Shown: piece by piece, positions 1 through 7,834 of the stretch
How the letters are laid out: every line of letters begins with the position of its first letter
How positions within the stretch are numbered: position 1 is the stretch's first letter
Notes under the pieces: generated by a model
Told to the model about the DNA's origin: nothing
What the model saw: the letters and a program-made list of their open reading frames with translations, nothing else
Databases searched by the model: none
Assembly (NCBI GenBank): GCA_017394375.1
Contig: JAFPYV010000004.1
Coordinates: 1-14,848 of the forward strand
From: a bacterium
GTDB taxonomy: Bacteria; Bacillota_I; Bacilli_A; Mycoplasmatales; Mycoplasmoidaceae
Reading direction: 5' to 3'
Length of the DNA stretch: 14,848 bases
Translations under genes and position numbers: made by a program

Positions 1-81
1 AAATATAATATCAAAAATTAAAAAAGTGATTCATTATTTTAATAAGAAATCAAAACTAGTTAAGAAATTTTACTTCTTAAC
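1..81 (-). mobile_element. Probable relic of an ISLre2-type right end, cut by the window edge
   Basis: Bases 2-27 resemble, on the opposite strand, the block just inside the right terminal repeat of the element at 13002-14508 (the run containing GATATCAAAAACTAAAAAAT). This is followed, as in that element, by a hairpin with arms GTTAAGAA at 59-66 and TTCTTAAC at 74-81, the counterpart of the hairpin at 14385-14406. The match is imperfect and the outer tip would lie left of the window. No coding sequence is attached. It could be chance similarity in AT-rich DNA, but the order of the two parts argues against that. Confidence 0.4.
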
Positions 82-163
82 TGTTTGCTTTTTTATTCTT
101 AATTAATAGGAAAGTTTGGGAATAAATATTATTTATATTTAGGATTTTTTAAGCAATTATTTT

Positions 164-288
164 AGGACACATAAATTTTTGTATATGTGTTTTTAATGAC
201 AACTAAAATATGATATCAAAAACTAAAAAATAACCATTATATTTTTAGGATATAACAAAATCAATTAATTAGAAATTATTAATTTTAT
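164..288 (-). mobile_element. Solo right-end relic of an ISLre2-type element
   Basis: This stretch is a close match to the reverse complement of about 14390-14508, the right end of the intact element. It begins with the outer tip GGACACATAAATTTTTGTATAT, continues through the TTTAATGACA and GATATCAAAAACTAAAAAAT blocks, and ends in ACAAAATCAATTAA followed by a degenerate hairpin. No transposase reading frame is attached. To its right begins a headless membrane protein fragment, so an old insertion and deletion probably removed the start of that gene. Confidence 0.7.
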
Positions 289-599
289 TCATTCCAATCC
301 TTTATATCTTTAGTGCAGTTTCGTTAAATGATTCTAGTGCATTTAATGCTGGATTAAGTGCAGCACAAATTAGTAATCCTTATTACAATAACGCAATGCG
401 ATTCTTCTTATGATCAACTCCTGTAGCTTATTTAAGTGCTAACTTGGTGGTATTAATTATGAGTGCATGTTATATTTATATTTATGTCCAACACTCACCA
501 CGGCATGTGATTGATAGCAAACCATTTGTATGGTTTAAAGATATGCACATTGATTATTATTTAGATGAATCACAAAGAATTGCTAAACAATTAAGATAA
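288..599 (+). pseudogene. C-terminal remnant of a membrane protein gene
   Basis: A reading frame with TGA as tryptophan runs without a start codon from the edge of the element relic to TAA at 597-599, giving about 103 residues. It contains a hydrophobic stretch at its beginning (ILYIFSAVSL) and a longer one in the middle (around STPVAYLSANLVVLIMSACY), followed by a charged tail ending in RIAKQLR. This composition looks like the last membrane segments and cytoplasmic tail of an integral membrane protein. A terminator follows directly, which supports it being a true 3' end. I do not recognise the family. Upstream in this frame there are stops at 246 and 270, inside the element relic, so the N-terminal part is missing and the gene is almost certainly dead. 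Confidence 0.6.
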
Positions 600-604
600 T
601 CAAA

Positions 605-637
605 AAAAGTGAAGGTTTTCAAAGCCTTCACTTTTTG
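605..637 (+). terminator. Rho-independent terminator
   Basis: A 12-bp perfect stem, AAAAAGTGAAGG at 605-616 and CCTTCACTTTTT at 626-637, closes a 9-nt loop and ends in a T run. It lies 5 nt after the stop of the membrane protein remnant. The A-rich and T-rich flanks make it usable from either strand. Confidence 0.85.
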
Positions 638-753
638 TTTTAATAGTGGTTAAGAAATACAAGATACTGATTTATTTTGCTAATAACCTATGACTTCTTA
701 AAAATATTATTAATCTTTGGCAAAAATTAATAAAAATGTCATATCATATAAAT

Positions 754-811
754 GTCCAACCCCGCGGGGTATAAGCGTCGAAATAAAGATCCTTGCAAAA
801 GGATCTTTTTT
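754..811 (+). ncRNA. Possible small structured RNA (GC islet plus terminator)
   Basis: In otherwise extremely AT-rich DNA there is a sudden GC-rich block at 755-780, including the perfect 12-nt palindrome ACCCCGCGGGGT at 759-770. It is followed within 15 nt by a strong terminator hairpin. No protein-coding gene leads into the terminator from upstream. A possible but poor promoter lies ahead: TTGGCA at 717-722 and TATCAT at 742-747, with a long 19-nt spacer. Together these would give a transcript of about 55 nt with one or two hairpins. I do not recognise an RNA family. On the other strand a short open stretch (IPRGVGHL and following) also crosses the islet, so a coding relic is an alternative. 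Confidence 0.25.
785..811 (+). terminator. Strong rho-independent terminator with GCAA tetraloop
   Basis: Arms AAAGATCCTT at 785-794 and AAGGATCTTT at 799-808 pair perfectly over 10 bp around a GCAA loop, a GNRA-type tetraloop. A T run extends to 811. It is one of the best terminators in the window although no intact gene precedes it. Confidence 0.8.
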
Positions 812-855
812 CGTGTATTTTTATTTTTCAATTATATTTTTGGATAAATATTTAT

Positions 856-1267
856 ATGAAAATCGATGCTACATGATATAAAGTTGAGAAGAGCAAGTAA
901 AAATCATAAATGAGTGGGACAATAATTTTTTAGCTAAAAATCCCACTGATTATAAAAGAGTGTTAGACTATATTAAAAAGTATAATTTTGAAACTTTAGT
1001 TAAAGGATTTAGCTCTTTTCTTTGAAATAATTTAAAAGATGGAATCGCAAAAATAAATCTAAAATTTATTAATAATTTTAAGCTTGATGATTCAGTGAAA
1101 TATTTAACTTTGATAATTTATTAAAAAATATCGTTAGTTAATTGTAGCAATGATTAGAAAAGAGATTAAGAACTGGGATTATTTATTATGCATTAGAAAC
1201 ACTTACTTTAATTTACAAAAATAAAATAAATCTGCCTTTTATTTTACTTGAAGATTATTGATCATAA
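856..1267 (+). pseudogene. Frameshifted remnant of an unknown protein gene
   Basis: Three successive reading frames give protein-like sequence only when joined. An ATG at 856 opens a short piece (MKIDATWYKVEKSK). A second frame from about 912 reads EWDNNFLAKNPTDYKRVLDY and continues to a TAA near 1124. A third frame, with stops at about 1139-1147, resumes as WLEKRLRTGIIYYALETLTL and ends at TAA 1265-1267. At least two frameshifts and two further stops separate the pieces. The charged, tryptophan-containing composition is typical of a soluble protein, but I do not recognise the family. It is dead as it stands. Confidence 0.5.
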
Positions 1268-1281
1268 AAAATGCAAAATCA

Positions 1282-1718
1282 ATGTTCACTAATAATTTAT
1301 ATAAAGAATTAAAGAATTTTGCCCTTACAATCTTTGTATTTTCCATTATTATCATTGGATTATTTATTCATGCAATCACAAAGGGAAAATAGGTAGCATT
1401 AATGATTTAGCATTAATGCAAGTACTAGCAGTAGTTTTGTTTTTCATGCTGATGTTAAATGAGGAACAGATATTTTCTTAATGATTGCATAGAATTATGC
1501 ATCTTAATCATTAGTGCAGTGGGAATTTTAAGAGTACGAAAAAGTCTGCATGATAATGAACTTTATAGTGAATGGTTATTATTACGAATTATCACGCTTG
1601 TTACTTCCTTCTTCATGCTTGCTTCTATTCCTAGTTTTATCTTATTTTACAATTAAGTAAAGAAGCAAAAGATTAGATGCGAGCACACAATAATCAAGTA
1701 CAAACAGCCATTGATTAA
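1282..1718 (+). pseudogene. Frameshifted membrane protein gene
   Basis: An ATG at 1282 opens a piece with a strong transmembrane stretch (TIFVFSIIIIGLFIHA) that stops at TAG 1390. A second frame continues with another hydrophobic stretch (LMQVLAVVLFFMLML). A third frame, open from 1459 to 1656, carries two more (ELCILIISAVGIL and LVTSFFMLASIPSFILF). A last frame supplies a charged tail, LSKEAKD, a TAG where TGG or TGA tryptophan would fit, then MRAHNNQVQTAID and TAA at 1716-1718. The sum is a protein of about 140 residues with four membrane segments. A terminator follows. The family is not recognised. Several frameshifts plus one nonsense change show a decayed gene; 1459-1656 alone is not a credible gene. 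Confidence 0.6.
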
Positions 1719-1724
1719 TATTTT

Positions 1725-1753
1725 AAGTAGATGATTAAAGTCATTTACTTTTT
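1725..1753 (+). terminator. Rho-independent terminator
   Basis: Arms AAGTAGATGA at 1725-1734 and TCATTTACTT at 1741-1750 pair over 10 bp with one G-T wobble around a 6-nt loop and run into T residues. It lies 6 nt after the membrane protein pseudogene, marking its old 3' end. Confidence 0.75.
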
Positions 1754-1887
1754 GATGTCATAAATTAGTTTTAGTCCTTTTTGGTACTAATTATAATTGG
1801 TAAAATTAAGATAGTTTTTATTATTGATATTCAATTGCAAAATTGTTAAAAATTTAACTAGATTTTAAAGTTAAATTATCATTCTAC

Positions 1888-1926
1888 TTTTATTTTTTAT
1901 ACGCTGAAAACATATAAAAAATAAAA
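1888..1926 (+). repeat. 14-bp perfect inverted repeat ahead of the helicase gene
   Basis: TTTTATTTTTTATA at 1888-1901 is the exact reverse complement of 1913-1926, with an 11-nt spacer. The right arm ends directly against the proposed -10 box and the spacer holds the proposed -35 box. It could be a repressor operator, a terminator of upstream transcription lacking a T tail, or chance in AT-rich DNA. Confidence 0.55.
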
Positions 1927-1932
1927 TATGAT
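1904..1932 (+). promoter_or_regulatory. Candidate promoter of the nuclease-helicase gene
   Basis: CTGAAA at 1904-1909 and TATGAT at 1927-1932 are separated by 17 nt. Transcription would begin near 1940, leaving a leader of about 20 nt before ATG 1959. No Shine-Dalgarno sequence is visible in that leader, so initiation would not rely on one. Confidence 0.4.
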
Positions 1933-1958
1933 GCGCAATAAACTCCACTAGTAAATTT

Positions 1959-3818
1959 ATGGATAAAAAATTTAATTTTAATGATATAGACGAAGAAATT
2001 CAATCTTCAAATGGACATTCAAAGAGTGAACTGCAAATTTTTAGAGATTTTGCAATGAATTACATGCAAGATAATAAAAATAAAAGTAATTTATTCCAAA
2101 ATTATTGATTTTTTAATGGATATAAAATAAAAAACATTGATGAAATAAAGAATAACACTCCATCAGAAATAGATCTATACTTCATAAATAAATACAATAG
2201 TAATCACATAATTTTTATTATCGAAATAAAAGATTTATCCTTGAAAACGTTAAAAATTTACGACTATTATCAGTTTGTCAATGAGAAAATTAGAATTTTA
2301 AAAAAGGATATAATGTTGAGTGAAACAATTTTTTCTATGTTCGATAATAAATGCCGTTTTATAAGAATTAATATAGTCAAAGATTATAATGAAAAAATTA
2401 AATATTCAATTTATTAATACAGTCCTAAAAATCTTTACGCAAAAGCAAAAGATTTAAATTGTTATCTAGATTGAAAATCATTTAGCTTGCGTAAATTAAA
2501 AGTAATTTTGAGAAATAGTGTTAATCAAGATTTAAATCAAATAAATCTTGATTCATTGAAAAGAAATGCTTATGGTTGAAATCTATTAGTTCAATTATTA
2601 CAAAATTATCAAGATAGAAATTTAATTAAAAAAATTAGTTTTTCAGTTGGTAATATTAGCCTTCTTGCTAATAATGACTATAAAAAATCAAATCGAACAA
2701 TAGTAAAAATTAACGGACAACCAGGAAGTGGTAAAACAATTTTTGCTTTTTTGCTTTTTGTTACAGAACCAAATTTATTATTAATAGTTTCTAATAAATC
2801 TTTCTTTAAAGAATTTAAAAGTCACACAATTGAAGTAGAAAAACATAATAAAAATAAATTTATATTAATCTGAGATTTAATTTATAAAAATCAAATTATT
2901 GAATCAGAATTATCCAATTTTAAAACCATTGTTATTGATGAAAGCCAAAATATTGATAATGATATTTTGATATCAATTGCTCATTTTTGCAAATCACATA
3001 AAATTAAATTGTTCTTGCTTTCTGATTATAAACAAAATATATATGCTTGGCTTAATTTAGAAGATTTAGAAGATTTAGAAGATAATGACAAACTTTTACA
3101 AAAACAAAAACTTCTAGAAAATAGTCTCAAAGAAATATATGAAATTGATAAAAAGAAAAGAATTTCTTATGAATGAACACAATCTAACAGAATAAACAAA
3201 AGAGATTTAAAGAAAATTGACTACATCGTTTTTGGTGACACTACAAAACTTGAAAGTTATTTAAAATATAATGACGAAAAAACTTTTTTACAAATTTATC
3301 CATGTATAGAGTCTAATTTATTATGGTTAAGTAACAAATATTCAAGAAAGCAAATTTTTATCGTTTCGCATTTTAATTGAATGTATAATCTAAATCAAAT
3401 TGATGGTGACGAATACAGCTACTACAATCAATATCAACACATAGGTTATGAATATGATGAATTAGCTATTTATTTACCTAAAAATTTTGAATATGATGAG
3501 AAATCCAAAAAGTTAATTTATCGTTTTGTCAATCAAGAAAAATGCAAAGAAGAAGTTATATCTGATGATGCATTAAAAGCTTGATTATATGTTGCTTTTA
3601 CTAGAGCAACTAAAATAATAAGAATTTTTGTTAGTCAAGATAATAAGTACAAAGATAAAATTTGTGAATATTTTAACAATAGAATACAACAACTTGCAGT
3701 AGGAAAAGATAATGCTAATTCAGATATTAAAAACAATTTTTTACCTATTGTTTACAGTAAACAAAATTGTCAAATAAATCTAATTCAACTTTGTGCAGTT
3801 TTTTTGTCAAAAATTTAA
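1959..3818 (+). pseudogene. PD-(D/E)XK nuclease-like domain fused to SF1 helicase, with one in-frame TAA
   Basis: Read with TGA as tryptophan, a single frame of 620 codons runs from ATG 1959 to TAA 3816-3818, broken only by TAA at 2415-2417 (codon 153). Residues 1-152 carry a nuclease signature: E24, then E70 and D72 in SEIDLYF, and E89/K91 in IIEIKD, the PD-(D/E)XK pattern. The rest is an SF1 helicase/ATPase: Walker A GQPGSGKT (253-260), Walker B with DESQ (327-330), motif III LSDYKQ (around 356), a motif V-like stretch with GYEYDE (496-501) and motif VI YVAFTRA (544-550). No ATG occurs in frame between the TAA and Walker A, so separate translation of the helicase would need a non-ATG start such as TTG 2487 or 2508. 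All motifs are intact, so the nonsense change is recent, or read through, or a sequencing error. The family resembles UvrD/DUF2075-like helicases with an attached nuclease. A role against foreign DNA is inferred from architecture and from the adjacent type I restriction operon. Confidence 0.7.
3057..3083 (+). repeat. Three tandem copies of a 9-nt unit inside the helicase gene
   Basis: TTAGAAGAT is repeated three times without change, encoding LED-LED-LED, just after motif III of the helicase. Gain or loss of a unit would keep the frame, so this would vary length and not switch the gene off. Confidence 0.8.
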
Positions 3819-3917
3819 TATTAAATCCTTTCATAATTAGTTATTTATTATTAATTATTTGTTTTATCCTTTAACTTTTTTGTTATGAACATATTTAAGT
3901 TTTTATATTTTCTTAGT

Positions 3918-3923
3918 TATAAT
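3918..3923 (+). promoter_or_regulatory. Candidate -10 box of the hsd operon
   Basis: The 153 nt between the helicase gene and hsdR contain a perfect TATAAT at 3918-3923, 48 nt before the hsdR ATG. No convincing -35 box is seen at the usual distance, which is common in mollicutes. The gap also contains AT-rich short repeats (TTAATTATT motifs at about 3835-3860) of unclear meaning. Confidence 0.5.
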
Positions 3924-3971
3924 TAATTTAAAAAGTTAGTACTTTAACAAAAATAAATTTGAGGATTAATA

Positions 3972-6347
3972 ATGGAAAATAATGAAATTAATTCATCAAC
4001 TGATTTTTCAGAAGAAGATACAAAACAAATTTTTATTACGAAGCAATTGGAAAATGCTGGTTGGACTTGTGGAGTTAATTTTAGAATGGAAGTTCCAATT
4101 AAAGATGGAAGAATTATTGGCGAAAATAAAAGACAACCTGCTGAATTCGCTGATTATGTTTTATATTATAAGATAGCTAATGCTGATAAACCAATTGCGG
4201 TTGTTGAAGCTAAAAAATTAAGATTACCTTTGGGAACTGGTAGAGATCAAGCGATAAATTATGCAGAAAAAATTGGTGCAAGGTTCGCATTTTGCACTAA
4301 TGGTACTGGATTTATTTGTGTAGATTTATCAAATAATACTGAAAGAAAATTTGGGCCAAATGAATTTCCTAATCATGATGAATTATTAAAAATTTATTTT
4401 AATAATGAAGCAATTCCCGAAACATTTGACAAACTTTGAAAATTGCAATTACCTTATATTGACGGTAAGCAACCTCGCTGTTATCAAACGAATGCTATTA
4501 ATAAGGCAATTGATGCAATTGCTGCTGGTCAAAAAAGAATCCTATTAGTAATGGCAACAGGAACTGGTAAAACATTTGTTGCTTCGAATATTTGCTGGAA
4601 ATTGCTTAAGGTAGGGATGGCTAATAAAATTCTTTATTTAGCAGATCGCAACATTTTAATTGGGCAAACTGTTGCTGGCGATTTTAAACCATTTAAAGGA
4701 TTACAAACGACTATTCACAAAGGTGATGATCCATTAGAAATGAAAGCTTACAATCTTTTCTTTGCTCTTTATCAAGGACTAACTGAAAAAAATAAAGATG
4801 GTGAGGAAGTCGATCCACTTGGATACATCAAAGAACAATTTCCACCTGATTATTTTGATTTAATCATCGTTGATGAATGTCATCGAGGAAGTGCTAGACA
4901 AGATTCGCAATGAAGATCAATTCTTGAATATTTTAATAGTGCAATCCAAATTGGAATGACTGCAACTCCAAAAGAAAATAAAAAAATATCTAACATCGAT
5001 TATTTTGGTGAACCTCTTTTAACCTACAAATTGAACGATGGAATTGATGATGGCTTTTTAGCCCCGTATAAAGTAGTAAGAGTAAATTTTGATAAAGATA
5101 TCGAAGGATACAGACCTGCTGCTGGAACATTGGATGAAGAAGGTAATCCTGTTCCAGATGAAGTATATCAACAAAATGACTTTGATAAAAAAATAGTTAT
5201 TGATGAAAGAACCCAACTTGTTGCTAAAAGGATTACTGATTTCTTACAAGAAAATGATCCAATGGCAAAGACAATCGTTTTTTGTGTTGATATCGAACAT
5301 GCAGAAAGAATGCGACAAGCACTTGTACAAGACCCAAGAAACCAAAAGTATTTAGAAAAAAATAGGAATTACATTGTACGAGTAACTAGTGGAAAAGGTG
5401 ACAACAAGAAGATTACTGAAAGTTTGGTTGAAAAATTTTCTAATCCAGAAGAATCATATCCAGTTATTTGCACCACTAGCGATTTGCTTACTACTGGAGT
5501 AGATTGCAAAACATGTAAAGTAATTGCTATTGATGCTATATTTGGTGCAGATGGAATGACAAAATTTAAACAAATAATTGGTCGTGGAACAAGAGTAAGC
5601 ACAAATAATGGTAAATATACTTTTACTATATTGGATTTTAGAAATGCTTCAAGGTTATTTGCTGATCCTACATTTAATGGTGATCCAATTAGTTTTATAG
5701 ATGTAAATGCTAGTGATAATCAAACTTCATTAAAATTAAATCAGGAAATATCTGCACAAACAAGTGAAAAAAACGATACGTTTACAAGAAAAATTCATGT
5801 CAATGGAGTAGAAGTAGCAATTGCGAATGAAAAGATCTCATACTATGACGAAAATGGTAAATTAGTAACTGAAAAATACACAGATTATACTAAGAAAAAA
5901 TTTTTATCACAATATCCAACTTTAGATAATTTTCTAAATAACTGAACTGATGCTGATAAAAGAAAAGTTATTAGAGAGGAACTTTTGAAATTAGGAATTG
6001 ATTTAGATGTTCTACGGTCTGAAGTTGGCAATAATAATATCGATGATTTTGATTTATTGTGCCATGTTGTTTTTGATAAAAAACCTTTGACTAGAAAGGA
6101 ACGAGCAGTAAAAGCAAAGCAATCAACATACTTTGATAAATACGGCGAAAAAGCAAGAAAAGTAATTGATATTTTACTTGATAAATATGCTGATGGAGCA
6201 ATTGATGACCTAAGTAACATGGATATCTTAAAATTAGAAGAACTAAAAAATCAATTTGGTTCACCTTTATCGATTGTAGATTTATTTGGTGGGAAGATTG
6301 GTTGAATAGATGCTACAAAACAAATATCACAAGCAATTTACAAATAG
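3972..6347 (+). CDS. hsdR: Type I restriction enzyme, endonuclease/translocase subunit R
   Basis: HsdR is the motor and nuclease of a type I restriction complex: it translocates DNA using ATP and cuts at a distance from unmethylated sites. The 791-residue protein shows an N-terminal PD-(D/E)XK nuclease domain with D61 (EFADYVLY) and E79/K81 (VVEAKK). It then has Walker A MATGTGKT (194-201), DECH box (301-304), motif III TATP (330-333), TTGVD (507-511) and motif VI QIIGRGTR (534-541), followed by a helical C-terminal domain of the EcoEI type. Length fits that group (about 800). The start at ATG 3972 follows GAGG at 3961-3964 by 7 nt. Four tryptophans are TGA (4437, 4911, 5943, 6303) and two are TGG. 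All key residues are present, so it should be active. hsdM follows after 11 nt, its ribosome site overlapping the TAG of hsdR. Confidence 0.95.
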
Positions 6348-6358
6348 GAGAATAGATA

Positions 6359-7834
6359 ATGGAAAAACAAGGATTAGATGGACTCATTAAAAATCTTGAA
6401 AATATTATGTGGCAGGATGCAGGGAATAGTGCAAAAATTACTCGCATTGAACAAATGTCATGAATGTTCTTTTTGAAAGCATATGACGCAAAAGAACAAG
6501 AATGAGAACTGATGGATGATAATTATGTTTCATTAATTCCCGAAAACTGTAAATGAAGAAATTGAGCAGTTAAAGAAGAAAAAGAACTCACTGGAGATAG
6601 TCTTTTAAATTTCGTTAATAATACATTATTTCCAACTTTGAAGAATTTACCAATTGATGATAAAACAACAATGAAGCAAATGCTCCCACGATTTGTTTTT
6701 GAAGATACTAACCAATACATGAAAGATGGAGTTCTTCTCCGTCAGTTAATTAATAAAGTAGAAGATTCAATTGATTTTAATGATGCAAGAGAAAAACATA
6801 CTTTTGGAGACATTTATGAAAAATTATTAAAATCTCTGGGTGAAGCTAAAGGTTCAGGTGAATATTACACACCAAGAGCTGTTACTGATTTTATAGTTAA
6901 AATGATAAATCCAAAATTAGGAGAAACAATTGCTGATTTTGCTTGCGGGACTGGAGGGTTCTTAACTTCTAGTTTAAATCATTTAAGTAGACAAAAAAAT
7001 ACTACTAAAGATATTAAGAAATATAACGAATCAGTTTATGGAATTGAAAAGAAATCGGTTCCTTATTTACTTTGCATGACAAATATGCTTATTCATGATG
7101 TAGATGATCCCAAAATTTATCATGATAATTCTTTAATGAAGAAAACATCTGATTATAGCAGTAAAGACAAGTTTGATATTGTTTTAATGAACCCTCCTTA
7201 TGGAGGAACAGAAAAACCAGATATTCAATCTAATTTTCCTGTTGAATATAGATCTAGTGAAACAGCTGACTTATTTTTATACTTAATGATGATTAGATTG
7301 AAACAAACTGGTAGAGGTGCATTAATTTTACCAAACTCAATTTTAGAAGCAACTAGTGGAGTTAAAAAAGCACTTAAGGAAAAATTATTCAATGAATTTA
7401 ATGTTCACACAATTATTAGACTTCCAAACGATGTTTTTGCTCCTTACACAAATATTCAAACAAATTTAATCTTTTTTGAAAAAGGCTCTCCAACAAAACA
7501 AACTTGATTTTATCGTGTAGATAAACCAGAAGGATATAAGCATTTTTCTAAAACTAATCCAATTAAATTAGAACATTTTAATGATGCTATTGAATGATGA
7601 AATAATAGAAAAAAAATTGTAGATGACAACGGTAATGATAAAGCTATTTGTTTGAATATTGCTGATATAAAAAAATCAGAATACAATTTGAATAGATGTG
7701 GTTATCCTGAAGTTAATGAGGAAATTTTAGATCCATTAACAACAATTTCAAATTATAGAAAAGAAAAAAATGAAATTAATACTAAAATGGAAAATATTTT
7801 AGCTAAAATTGAGGAAATGATTAATGAAAAATAA
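6359..7834 (+). CDS. hsdM: Type I restriction-modification DNA methyltransferase subunit M
   Basis: HsdM transfers a methyl group from S-adenosylmethionine to N6 of adenine in the site chosen by HsdS, and with it forms a methyltransferase that also joins HsdR for restriction. The 491-residue protein has an N-terminal helical domain (about 1-140) that helps hold DNA, the SAM-binding motif I FACGTGG (194-200) and catalytic motif IV NPPY (278-281), in the order of gamma-class N6 methylases. KGSGEYYTPR before motif I is typical of HsdM. ATG 6359 is preceded by TAGGAG at 6345-6350, which overlaps the hsdR stop. Early tryptophan codons are one TGG and many TGA. The last 11 nt overlap the start of hsdS, a sign of coupled translation. 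Confidence 0.95.

Noticed and set aside
640..811. tRNA, tmRNA or T-box leader at the GC islet
   Set aside because: No cloverleaf, no CCA end, no tmRNA tag frame and no T-box consensus was found.
1459..1656. Independent small membrane protein
   Set aside because: Protein-like sequence continues on both sides in other frames, so it is one piece of a frameshifted gene.
3982..4176. Second plus-strand frame overlapping the start of hsdR
   Set aside because: Out of frame with a conserved nuclease domain and without family features.
5369..6220. Minus-strand open frames within hsdR (also 6523-6720, 8771-9001 and 9929-10120)
   Set aside because: They lie opposite well-supported genes, lack ribosome sites and have no motif; they are shadows of the coding strand.
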